From contig OY756963.1 of assembly GCA_963580455.1 (NCBI GenBank), positions 25,687,555 to 25,751,554 on the forward strand: a stretch of 64,000 bases of DNA, given 5' to 3'. Positions 37,701 to 48,979 of this stretch are shown piece by piece. The position numbers and the translations under genes were made by a program. Numbering within the stretch: position 1 is the first letter of the stretch; each line of letters begins with the position of its first letter. Below the pieces are notes generated by a model. It was given only the letters and a program-made list of their open reading frames with translations. It did not search any database and was not told the DNA's origin. This DNA comes from Euonymus europaeus (lineage: Eukaryota > Streptophyta > Magnoliopsida > Celastrales > Celastraceae).

Positions 37701-40426
37701 ATGGAAGTGGAGTCTACTCTATCAGCATCGGAATCGGAGTACTTAGCATGCTGTGGAAGCACCAAGTTCGCTAAGGAAATGGCGATGGCGTCTCCTTTTT
37801 TCTCTTTGAAGGAAGCCTTCACTGTCGCCAGAGATATATGGTTCAATAAGGTTTACCACTAGTAAAATAGTCAAATTGATCTCTTTTTGATAAATATTTG
37901 AGATTCATACAGTATGAAGTAAATCATTTTGTATTTGTATGTGCTGATTAATGAGTGGATTGTGGAAGGTTGACGTGAATGGTTGGCTGGAAGCATTCTC
38001 GGCTCATCCTCAGATTGGAGAAAGTAGCCGCAAAGCCGACGCTTCTGCTCAGTATGGTCTCTATTTTTTTTTTCTACTTCTTCTGGCATCCACAAGGGCA
38101 TTATTATTTTTTTGCTCTGTTCTTGTTCTTTTAGTATGCAATGTTTAGGTTTTAGCAACAATTTTGAAGCGTATTTTCAGTACATTGAAAATTGGGGCAG
38201 TGACATTGATTTGATTGGTCAGCATAGGAAATTTTCTTGCTTCACCTAATGGTTTTAATATAACATAATATCGACATCAAAGCCTTAACTGATATTAGTC
38301 CAGTATGTATAAATATACACACAGCAGTTTCTAACTGCCTTTCACTGACATTTTTTGGCTGATTGGTGTCTTGTTTTGATCTAGAATTTCATCTCTTTGA
38401 AGCTGAGATCATTGCGTTTGTGCTATAACCTATAGCATACAGAGGTTTCATGTTTTTGAGTTTTTCTTAGCTTATTCAGTTAAGGTTTACAAAGTTTTAG
38501 GGGTTTCAGCAAGTTTAGGTCTTTGTTATAATAACATAATTTTTTCGTAACATGTCCCCTGCCATTGTATACATTCATATTCATTTGAGCTTTTTATATA
38601 TAGTGATTTGTTTGGAATTATTGTTGAAGGTGGAGTAAGGGAGAACAATCGACTGCTTTGGCAACAGCAACTGGTTCTGGTTTACAGGTTGAAATTCTGC
38701 AGTAATTTCACGCATTGAGTATGATTATGTGTTTTTATTTATTCAATGACAAGCTCTAGAAGAAGAATCAACTGAAAATTTTAAAGAGGCAGTATTGGAT
38801 CTTCACTTGCTTTTTTTTTTATGCTCTTCAGAGAATTAGGCAATTTATGTTGCACCTTATTACTTCTTCGTGGATACCATCCACAAGCATTTGCAGGAAC
38901 TAGCAGAGTGGAATGCTAAGTATAGGCAGAAGTTTGGATTTTTGTTTCTCATATGTGCCTCAGGGAGGAGCAGTGCTGAAATACTTTCTGAGTTGAAGGT
39001 AAAATATCATATGAAATTTTACTTTTCCGTTTTACAATAATACGATGTTCGACAATATCCTTTGAACATCACAAACAAAAACAGTCCTGTGCAACAATAA
39101 GAAATTGTGGGATTGCTTTGTCTTCATTTATTGTGTTGTTAAATATATTGATTGTGGTTTCTTCTATATTAAACCTAGTTATGAACACCAATTCCTAGTT
39201 GTGATTTTTAAAGAGGCTCTTAATGTAAAACCTTTTGTAGTAACTTCCTCAGATATATCTGAGCCACAATGTTGTTGGAATTTATGGCTGTTGGAAGCCT
39301 ATAGATAAGCTGGCAATGGTGCGAGGCACATTATCTTCCTCCAGCTTTTCAGAGTTTGTGTCTCATGTTCTCAGAATGTCTCTTGGATGTTTGCTGTTCC
39401 TTTTAGAGCTGTTATAATTCTGTAATCTACCCTTCATGGTATGAGATTTTATTTAATGTGAATTTCTTTTTCTTTGCAGAGAAGGTACGCAAACAGGCCC
39501 ATTATTGAGTTTGAGACTGCAGCCCAGGAGCAAATGAAAGTTACAGAATTACGACTTGTAAAGCTGTTCTCATCTAAAGAAAAAGCTGCTCCTAGTGGTG
39601 AGCACAGTGCTACAGATGTTGCGAAGAAAGTAGAAGGTATGTGTATTGTGTGTTCATTTTGTCCTTTGGGGAGTCTTTCCATCTCTTGAAAATGACTTGG
39701 TTGCCAAATCACCTGTTACATGGTTTTGAGTTGCATTCTTAAGACAATCGTGATTCACGCATACTCGTTTACTGAAGGTTTGGTCCTTTTTAGTGTATCC
39801 TGTTACATGTTCAATATTTGCCATGCAGTGGCATTATGTGGAAGTGACAAATGTCGTCTTCCTCTAAAATGTTGTTCACATTGCTATTAAGAGATTCTTT
39901 TTTAATTCACATTGCTTCCTCTCTATGCATCACTGCCTTTTGAATCGTAAATAATTTTTGAACTCTAGAAGATCGTGTGAGCATCATTGGAGGTCATTTA
40001 GCTGCTGCTTCTGAAGCTTCAGCCGGTAGAGCCTCTCAAGTTCCACCTAGAACCCGTCCACCCATCACAACACACATGCTGGATGTTACCCGTGGATCTC
40101 CAGCTGCTGGTGTTGAGGTACTTCTGGAAATGTGGCAGGGCACTCAACCTCGTCCTCTCTTTGGTGGGGCAGATATCGGTGGTTGGGTATTTCTAGGGTC
40201 TTCAAGTACTGATTCAGATGGGCGAAGTGGTCAACTGATGGGTATAACTGATGCTGTGAAGGCAGGGATATACAAAATTAGTTTCAACACGGGTAAGTAC
40301 TGCCCAGAAGGATTCTTTCCCTATGTTTCTATTGTCTTTGAAATCAGAGAGTTGCAGAAGTGGCAGCATTTTCATGTTCCTCTCCTGCTTTCACCCTTTT
40401 CATTCAGCACTTATCGCGGAAGCTAG
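37701..40426 (+). CDS. TTL: Uric acid degradation bifunctional protein TTL (OHCU decarboxylase + HIU hydrolase)
   Basis: Six exons: 37701-37850, 37969-38051, 38630-38687, 38897-38998, 39480-39636 and 39969-40426. They sum to 1008 nt, giving 335 aa. The N-terminal domain is OHCU decarboxylase (FSAHPQIG with His63; SKGEQ; FGFLFLICASGRS; ELRLVKLF). The C-terminal transthyretin-like domain is HIU hydrolase (THMLDVTRGSPAAGVEV from about 218, ending YRGS at 332-335). Together they convert hydroxyisourate to S-allantoin in purine breakdown. Between the domains, at residues 186-194, lies RVSIIGGHL, a good PTS2 nonapeptide, at the very start of exon 6. In Arabidopsis TTL, an internal PTS2 is removed by alternative splicing to give a cytosolic form; the placement here would allow the same. 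The gene looks intact. Confidence 0.95.
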
Positions 40427-41187
40427 AACTTGGTGATCGTTATGGACAAACTGTTAGCGAATGGTTGTTTCTCTGTACCAAATTTGCCAAAATTCATGGA
40501 GTTGTTGTTTCAGTTTTAAATAAATGACTGGTGTCCTGATGATATTCAATAATATTATATACCTTTTCTTCTGCCATGCTAAGAAAACTGAGTCACCTTT
40601 TTGGTTATTGGGTTCTATAGCATTTGAAGTTCTGAACTGTTGTGCTTATGTTACCGTGTTTGAAAGTTGGATATTCTAGATTGTGTTCTTTTCCTTCTTC
40701 ATTAGATATTGATTGTAATTCTAGAATTTCAAATAGACAAATACTAAGGCCCAATTGCCAAGTACATCAGCTTGGGTTGGTTACAAATACAAGCCCTATG
40801 CCCATCCCATTCCAACTGATCAATTGTACATTTGTACTGAGCCTCGTAACCTCATACATTTTCCATTGAATTGCCCATTTGTGACCAAGAGTTATATGTA
40901 CGTTGGCCTGTATATCCTACATGAGAATAGGTCTTCACTCTTCATCCACCATTTCCGTCCTAGTAAACTTAAACTTGGAGCCAGGATCACAAGTTGGCAC
41001 CAAAGATTTCTGCATGTTTGACACGAATCACAAGCACGAGCAATTTAAGCAGGACTTGCAGGATTGTTTTGTATTTCTGTTATGCATATAAGCATAGATG
41101 GCACTTGTTTGATAGAGAGAGAAGCATTTGTTTTGGAATACTAACAAAATTGCAAGGAGTTAAAGTCGATCAAGAGGGAGAGGAACA
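40427..41187. other. Spacer between TTL and LEA genes
   Basis: TTL 3' UTR followed by the LEA promoter. No gene. I see no clear ABRE (ACGTG core) cluster upstream of the LEA start. Confidence 0.5.
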
Positions 41188-41656
41188 ATGCAGGCTGTGA
41201 AGGACAAGCTTCATGATATGAGCGAAATGCGCAAGGCCAAGGCTGAAGCCAAGGCCGAGGAGAAGGTTAATTATTTCATAATCTCATATTTTTACCCTTC
41301 TTAAAATAAATATAGTATCAGAATGAGCGTAATGCTGTGATCATGAGTCGATGCAGGAGGAGAAGGACTTGGCGAAAGCAAGGATGGGTATTGCTCACGA
41401 AGTTAGAATGGCAAGAGAAGCAGAAGCTGAGATGGAGCTGCATGTCGCTAAAGCTGGGGATAAGGCGCAGAGGGAAATTAAAAAACATACAAACCAGAAA
41501 CCAAATGCAAATCATAGTAATGCTGCTGCCGCTGCTGGTACTGACACCGGCCCCATCGACGACCACCACGACACCACCACCACAACAGGTGCAGCTAGTG
41601 GAGCTCCGCCTTCTTACACTGCTACTGGTGGACCCCCGACTCATAACTTGCTCTAG
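41188..41656 (+). CDS. Group 1 LEA protein (LEA_1 family)
   Basis: Two exons: 41188-41265 and 41357-41656, giving 125 aa. The N-terminal half is a charged, Ala/Lys/Glu-rich amphipathic helix (MQAVKDKLHDMSEMRKAKAE, then AKARMGIAHEVRMAREAEAE and MELHVAKAGDKA). This is the LEA_1 signature. The C-terminal half is a disordered tail rich in Ala, Thr, Asp-His and Gly. The family protects membranes and proteins during seed desiccation and drought. The single intron after the first helical part is usual for these genes. No cysteine and no membrane segment. The overlapping frame in another phase (41337-41669) is a shadow. Confidence 0.88.
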
Positions 41657-42082
41657 ACGGCACCAATAACATCTGTGATTGATTTCTTCTCGTATTATTT
41701 AATTATTTTTACGAATACTGTTTGTTGTAATTTGTTTGGAGAGAGAGAATGAATTATTCTTATTGGATCCACAATGTCAGAATCTGAATCTCAAGCTAGA
41801 CCAGGTCAATGAACAATATTGCCAATAGTCGTTAAGGTCTTGTGGTTAGTATACTGGTTCAAAGGAAACAGAGAGTCATGTTGTTTCTGCACAAGTTTCA
41901 CATACATGTTTGGCCTTTTGGGTGAACCACTATGAGCAAAATCTCACCAAACATCTGCCTTCAAACTAAAACTTGCAAATCATTCCAAACATTCTTACAT
42001 TCTATCTAGCCTTCTAATGTTAAAACAGAGCACTACTCTGCAATATAAAGAATAGGAGGCCATGAGGGTTTGAGCTACTACA
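41657..42082. other. Spacer between LEA and HIPP genes
   Basis: 426 bp with the LEA 3' UTR and the HIPP promoter. Nothing else is visible. Confidence 0.5.
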
Positions 42083-43140
42083 ATGGCAGAAAAGAAAGTT
42101 AAAGAGATCAAAGCTGATTATGAAGTAACGACAGCCGTTTATAAAGTGAACCTTCATTGCCGACAATGTGCGTGCGAGATCAAGAAGCCTCTCATGAGAA
42201 TCCAAGGTATTCATCATACATATTTACTTGCTTAGTTTTCATCCATATCCATCGGTCTGCGATGATAAGTAAAAAATGTTCTATATACGCAGGAGTTTAC
42301 AGTGTGGATGCTGATACAGAGAAGGGTGAAATTAAGGTTAAAGGTGAGATTGACGCGATTAGAATCCATAAGCTTATAGAGAAATGGAGTAAGAAGAATG
42401 TTGAATTGGTATCACCAAAAATCAAGGCCAAGAACAGCATTACTTCTGATGCTGGGGAGAAGAGAGTATACAAGAAGGAAATCAAAGAAGTGAGTGAGTC
42501 TTCATCCTCTTTGTCGTCGAAAATTTGTTTCAAACAGTTTGGGATCGACTACATGAATTCATAAGAAAAATTGCAGAAATTAGTAACTCGCTCGATTTCT
42601 ACGTTTCTTTTGATTTTCATCTTTGAACTTTTGAAGGCAATTATACGAACAATATCAGTGAAGGTTCACATGCACTGCGACAAGTGCGAGAATGACCTTA
42701 GAAAGAAATTGCTTAAGCAGAAAGGTAAAGAATTTAATTACTTTTCATGTTCATGTTTTATTTCTTTCTGATATGAGAAAATTGTTACAGGTATTCACAC
42801 TGTTAAAACTGACATGAAAGCACAAACTCTGACCGTGAAAGGAACGGTAGAGTCTGATAAACTACTAGCATTCATGAGAAAGAAAGTGCACAAACATGCA
42901 GAGCTTGTAACAGAGAAAAAGGAAATCGAGATAAAAATGACAGAGAAAAGTGAGAAGCAGAAACATGAAGCTGGATCAGGAGAAAAAAATGAAATCATAG
43001 AGTACTACTTTAAGGAGGAGGAGAAGAAGGTTGAGGCAGCAGTTAAAACTAAAGAGGGGGCTACACCATACTTTATTCACTATGTCTATGCTCCTCAGTT
43101 GTTTAGTGATGAAAATCCAAACGCTTGTATTATAATCTAG
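42083..43140 (+). CDS. Heavy-metal-associated isoprenylated plant protein with two HMA domains (HIPP)
   Basis: Four exons: 42083-42206, 42293-42489, 42637-42724 and 42791-43140. They sum to 759 nt, giving 252 aa. HMA1 (about residues 18-80) has the metal motif C26-x2-C29 in HCRQC. HMA2 (about 110-170) has C121-x2-C124 in HMHCDKC. A Lys/Glu-rich linker and tail follow. The last four residues are CIII, a CaaX-type end that would favour geranylgeranylation because the final residue is Ile. HIPPs bind Cu/Zn/Cd and localise to membrane or nucleus (family knowledge). Introns interrupt both HMA domains at the same point, just before the conserved Gly of GVYSV / GIHTV, which suggests an internal duplication of an HMA exon pair. 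Confidence 0.9.
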
Positions 43141-43641
43141 CGCCAACCCACACCAGTGATAGGTCAGTCTAGGCCGAAGCAGCTGTTAGACATGAGAGTT
43201 AAACTCGTAATCTTCGCATTCGCTAAGAGTTAGCACGTTCAACTTCACCATACCAGCTTATCTCTCGTTGGTGCTATAACTACATAATGTATTTTATAGG
43301 TTCTTGAAGTATATGCAAATTAAGCACCTACAGTTTGCACATTAATCACTATGCTTTGTGTAATTCTCATATTTTATTTGAACTAGGATGTTCCTCTTAA
43401 TTACTCTAATTGGATTTTTTTTAATATTGAAATTAACCCTCTTGAACAATTCCATCTCCAACTCCCTTCAACCAAGTCTTTGAAAATTTCAAAACCAAGG
43501 ATGGAAAAAAAAAAAAAAAAACAAGTAGGATTTTTTTTTTGTGTGACAAAAACAAATAAATAATAAAAAAACCCCTATGACTTGCTTCCTTATAAAGAAA
43601 CTCTTAATTCCTAATATAATGTTTTTACTTTGTAAAAAATA

Positions 43642-43906
43642 CTTTCTCCGTCCCATTTTAATTGTTCCCTTTACTTTTTCACACAGTTTAAGAAACTATT
43701 TAATTTCCTTTCAATTTGATGTTTATACCCCTATTTATAATGACAAATATTTTGGCACTATAATTAATGTGCAGGTTATTGAGCTTTTCAAGTTAAGGGT
43801 AAATAAGAAAAAAATGAGAAAAAATAACTTTCATTAATTGAAATGAACATGTATTTTGGGACATCTCAAAAAGAAATAAAAGACAATTAAAATGGGACGG
43901 AAGGAG
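43642..43906 (-). mobile_element. Stowaway-like MITE, copy 2
   Basis: 265 bp flanked by TA. Ends are CTTTCTCCGTCCCATTTT and, reverse-complemented, CTCCTTCCGTCCCATTTT. The interior matches copy 1 (13249-13497) in reverse orientation, for example CACAGTTTAAGAAA against TTTCTTAAACCGTGTG, so the two belong to one family. Confidence 0.88.
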
Positions 43907-44982
43907 TAACAAACATGTACAAAACTCTCTTGGGGGCAAAGTTGGGATTGGTGACATGCAAAATATAGGTATACCTAAGTACCTAGCCTCACATAACACG
44001 TGTATATTATTTTTAATCATTTTATCAGAATAATATTTATGTTATTTTCTAGAGCTACATGCAAGCCATCAATGTAAACACTAAACAGGACAGTCCGTCA
44101 AAAGATTTGGGCTAACAGAGCAGACTCATTTGCAAATGAGCCCAGCCTGGAGTACTTTCTTAAACAGGCCAGTCTGTCTATTGAAAAGGCCTACTCGGCC
44201 CACCTCATTTGCAGCTCTAGATTGCTTATTTAGCAAGAATCAACGATGTTGAAGCCAAATGAAGATGCTCTCTAATTTTTTTTATTATATATCATATTTA
44301 TTATATAAAAAGTGAAGTAATATATTCATTCATATCATCAAAATATATATTTCAATACAATTATACCAACAAAATAAAAAAATTCTATATATTTTATCCT
44401 TTGTGGATTAACGAACTTCTAAATGTCAAGCGAGTCTTATGCACAATAATACTAAAATTGATAAGATGCATGAATTAGTTTGATGGTACTGTCTCTTTTC
44501 CACTTAAATGAGGTAAGGAGTTTCAATTCTCACCGTAAACGAAACGTTATGAGAGAGAAATTGAGTTCTATCCATAAAAGAAAATGAATGGAACACAGCG
44601 ATCTCCTCAATGATGAGATATACGGATTACGATCCCGAAAGTCATAATTATGCATCATCAAGAATCATTGCGTAAACATTTATGATCTTTAGACAAAGCT
44701 TTTAACTAACAGGCGGCTGACCAATACAAAACACAACTTATCAAAATCAAGCAAGGAGACACGCAAAATTAACCTAGGACAAAACAACAGAGCATAAGCA
44801 ACACAAGTAAAAACTAAAAAGACTAAAGTACCTTTGACTCTTGACCAGCAGATTACAATTAACCCTCCTCACATCTTTTCCAGATCATCAAAAATCACGT
44901 ATTTGAATGAGACAAACTTACGAATTTGAAGTGAACTACGAGAATCTCAGTCGCTGTTTCGATTTCCTTGGATTACTTCAAG

Positions 44983-45192
44983 ATGGACTCTGTAGGAGCT
45001 TTTGGAAACCAAAAAGCCATGCCTATATCTAATGCTTTGGCTGTGTACATTGTGCTTGACCGAGTCCTACGAGTGTTCTCATGGAGTTCTTATGTTTCAT
45101 TAAAAGCAAGCCTGGATCTGCATTGCGGAGCGTTAAATTGGATGAAGAGTGCTGATCCTAGAAAAGAAAACAATCTGAAACTTTGGTGCTGA
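44983..45192 (+). other. Possible upstream ORF or unrecognised exon, 69 aa
   Basis: ATG to TGA, starting MDSVGAFGNQKAMPISNALA and ending NNLKLWC. It lies 278 bp before the RFC3-like start on the same strand. No domain is recognised. It could be a leader ORF of that gene or chance. Confidence 0.25.
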
Positions 45193-45470
45193 GATCAATG
45201 TTGGGAATGCTAGAAGTTGAGATTTTTGATATCGGTGGTGCACACGGCATGTTCGTGAAAATGCGTCGAGAGATTATTCAGTTGAGTTTGTTTTCAATTG
45301 CATTCCTACTTCCGGTTTTTTAATTTCCTGATTTCAGTCTTTCTTTTGGGTCTAAATCATTACGTTTTCATGAAAACTGGAGTCAAAGCTAAGCTACTTG
45401 TACATACGGCTGCGGATCTTAATATATGCATGTTTTAATGGTAGAAATTTTGTTTCGTGTGTATAAAAAG

Positions 45471-48400
45471 ATGTCATCTTTAGCTAAGCAACAGCTCATG
45501 ATGAATCCGGGTCGTGACAAAACCAAGCCATTGTTTCTGTCAACATGCCAGAGACACGGCCTTTTAAAACCTGATCAAAATCATAGGCCTCATCGCCTGA
45601 GGACCACCGAGAGTTTGTGTTGTTGGAAACTACAGAAAAATTCAACTGTTCATCATCTCAATCTGTTTCTTCCTCCTTTATCCTTTGTAATGTCAATGCC
45701 GACTACACCAACACTCAAACGCAGCTCATCCGATCCTAACCTTGCAGTATTTTTCAACAACACAGCTCCTGTAAATATTGTTGTCCGTTCAGCTTGCTCT
45801 ACCAGCTACAAGCCCTCTCACTGGCTGGGTTGGGGAAGCATAAGCAAGCTGATAGGCCCTGCCAGAAAGAGTACTGCCATCGATTCAGACCTAACGAAGC
45901 ACAGTCTTGAGGCACATAATATAAGGCAAGCCATTATTCATGCAAATCGCGTTGATGATAAGAATTCAAAGTGCAGTCCGTATTACAAAGGACTTACTGA
46001 TTTCTCACTCATCATCAGTCGCGAGAAGCATTCAAGTCCTGAACGCGAAAGCCATGGTACCGCAGTTAGTAATTCCAGCTCTGTTCGTACTTTCATCGGT
46101 ATGGTTCAGGATTGGGGGACCCGCTTTTCCTCCAAAAGTAATACCAAAACGAAAAGTTCGTCTCAAGCATCAAGTAGTACTAAACCTTCTGCAATCAAGG
46201 AGGTGAATAAGGAGTTTAAAGTAGCTCCTATAATAGCCGAAGGGAAGCCATTGAGGGAGAGTGAGTCAGCACCACCACAAGTATTAAAACCACTAGCACA
46301 GAACACATCACCATCTGATCGAGCTGAAATAGTTGCCATCAATGATGAGAAGAAGGATACAGATATTCAAAACGTGGTGAGTACTGGAAGGGAGTTTTTA
46401 TGGGCAGATAAGTACAGACCCAACACATTGAAAGACTTCATCTGCAATAGAGACAAAGCCATTCATCTGCAAGGCCTGGTAAGTTTGTTTTAGAGTAATA
46501 ATTAAATGGTTGCTCTTATCATAAGCTTAAGTTTTAGGGGATAAACGGTGTTTTATGGACCATTTCACTTTTCACAGTTTTGCACCCTTTTTTATGCTAT
46601 TCGATCTGTTTGTGTGTGAAAAGAGTACTGAATCAATGGAAATTGCGTTTGGGTTATCATAGACGAGAGACACAGGTTGTGGTCATTTCATTTTTGAAGG
46701 ACCCCCAGGAGTGGGGAAGAGAACAATGATCTGGGCTATGCTTGGAGAAGTCTTTGGACTGGACAGAGTAAAGGTACAATATTGTTATATTTTATAATCT
46801 GCAGAATAATATTCCGGGCTTGGAATACTAAAAACACTGTGACTTCAGAGACTGTAAATTATCCCGTAATGCTATTTAATTTTTATTCTTCTCACATTGA
46901 TCACCAAGACTACTTCATTCACACAAATGATGTTGGTTTTTGCTTGACAGACAAAGGAGGAATATAAGGCATTCGACTTGAAGGTACTTCTCATTAACCA
47001 TGCTGTTTGTGACTTGATCCACTTAATATTTCTTTCAAGCTCTGTCAAAAAAAGACATTACAGGACAAGACCATTAACTTCTTGTGATGTTATATCAATC
47101 CGAATCAGTAACAGAACTTTTTTTTTCATTTTTAAAGGGGGAAGCAATAGCTAGTATTAGAGTACATTTGAAGAAATCTTCTAAGCATGTAGAAGTCAAT
47201 CTCGCTGATCTCAAAGGTTATGAGAAGCATGTGATTGTTGAACTCATCAAAGAGAGGCCTGGCAGGATATCCAACAAGGCATTGCAATCCAAATCTGATA
47301 GCTGCCGTGGTATCCAACTAATCTCAAATAACTCTAGAAACACTAGTGAAATGAGTACTTCACTCTATTTGGCTAATTTTTTACCTTTTGCAGCGATCAT
47401 TCTCTATGAAGCAGACAAGCTATCTACAGATGCTTTACTTTATATGCGGTGGGTAATAGAGAGGTATAAAGGGTTTAATAAGATTTTCTTCTGCTGCTCC
47501 GATGTCTCAAAGCTTCAGCCAATTAAGAACCTTTGCACTGTTGTTAAGCTTTTTCCACCTTCAAAGGAAGAGGTGGGAACAATTTTCATAAAACCTGATT
47601 TTGAAGTCATGACATTCATGTCCAGGACTTATAACCAGTTTTCCTTTAAATATGTTTAGATTGTAGAAGTTTTGGAGTATATTGCTAAACAAGAAGGCAT
47701 AGATTTGTCACGTCCACTGGCTGAAAGGTTTGCTGATAACTCCAAGAACAATCTCCGTCAAGCAATCAGATCATTTGAGGCATCCTGGCAGAAAAGGTTT
47801 GTATAGGCCCTTCATTAAGTATGCCTTTTTTTAATCCTCATATCCTGTTTTCTTGAATCGGCCAAATTACAATCTAATAGTGAGGAGTAATTAAATCTCA
47901 TCAATGCATGAGGTACGTAATATTTCTAGACATACATAGTTTGTAATATAAAATTTGGGAAGAAGCAATCTGTTGACCTTACATTTCTCAAGTCATTAAC
48001 ATTTTATGGGCTGTGCTACAACACAGCTACCCGTTTGTGGAAGATCAAAAAATTTTGACTGGGTGGGAAGATGATATCGCTACCATTGCCAAGGATATAG
48101 TGGAAGAGCAGAGCCCAAAACAGTAAGAAGTCTTTATCTTCAACTGATGATTGAAGCTGCTTATGCTGGAAATGAATTCATATATAGATTCGATAAATGA
48201 AGGTTCCTTGTAACAAAAATTAAATTTAGGATCTCAATTTGTTCACAGGCTATATACAATTCGGGGGAAGCTTCAAAATCTTGTAGAGCATGATGTATCT
48301 AATGATTATATCCTCAAGGTAATGCAACTTTGGTCATTTATTAACACGCTCCAACGGATTCCACTGTAAAGTTTTTTAAACTTTTTCCATCAATTAATCA

Positions 48401-48979
48401 AATGCATATGCAGTCGCTGGTGGAAGAACTGAACAAGCATTTGGATGAGCAGTTAAAGCTTGGACTCAAAATTTTGTATCAAGAATACAGCGTATGACCA
48501 GAAAACTCACTTTCTTGATTTCTTTTTAATCGAGTCTCTCTGTTTATATTTATGTACAGACAGACACTCACACAAACACATGAATTTTTCTGCTTTCGCT
48601 CGAGAGAATGAGCAGTTAATTCACTTCATCTTCTTTTGTATACAGAAAAACAATGGTCATATGTTTGAAAGTGGTAGAAACCACATGAGAAAGAATTTTC
48701 ATCATTTTATGAGAATTGAAGGTAAAGAATCCAAATCTCCTTTTTAGTAACAACAGACTAGCATATAGGTTCAGCTTTGTGTGAGAAAAATATTGTATAA
48801 CTTGTCAAGAAAATAGTGTTACTTATTAACAATATTCTATACAGTAAGTTAAGGGACATTTTTTATATATAATAACTGCGAAGTTAATTTTTTTTCGAAC
48901 AGAGTTTATCGCAAAATTCATGAGCTTCTACAAGTGCTCGATTAGAAATAAGAGCGTGCAGCGTGCTAGTGGATCGTGA
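45471..48979 (+). CDS. RFC3-like AAA+ clamp-loader paralogue with long N-terminal extension and no SRC motif
   Basis: Eleven exons: 45471-46478, 46663-46773, 46951-46983, 47138-47309, 47394-47572, 47660-47796, 48027-48122, 48249-48318, 48414-48491, 48646-48721 and 48903-48979. They sum to 2037 nt, giving 678 aa. An in-frame ATG at 45426 would add 15 residues. Residues 1 to about 305 are Ser/Lys-rich and probably disordered. The clamp-loader part starts at FLWADKYRPNTLKDFI, then Walker A GPPGVGKRT (about 349-357), a Walker B-like IILYEADKL, and the collar-type C terminus. It aligns with RFC3/RFC38 throughout. The RFC box SRC, which supplies the arginine finger, reads NLC (IKNLCT). The protein may therefore bind ATP but not act in trans as a normal clamp loader subunit. 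Likely nuclear; function unknown to me. The frames reaching past the exon ends are intron read-through. Confidence 0.82.

Larger units (their letters stand above)
43141..45470. other. Intergenic region between HIPP and the RFC3-like gene
   Basis: Contains a possible minus-strand tRNA-derived SINE at about 43141-43290 (weak A and B boxes), a Stowaway-like MITE at 43642-43906 and AT-rich DNA. A 69-codon ATG frame at 44983-45192 may be an upstream ORF of the next gene. Nothing else is recognised. Confidence 0.45.

Noticed and set aside
41337..41669. 110-codon plus-strand frame overlapping LEA exon 2
   Set aside because: It is in a different phase from the LEA_1 frame, which matches the family and has correct splice sites.
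43141..43290. Minus-strand tRNA-like or SINE sequence
   Set aside because: Only weak box A and B words; no cloverleaf and no SINE body that I can match.
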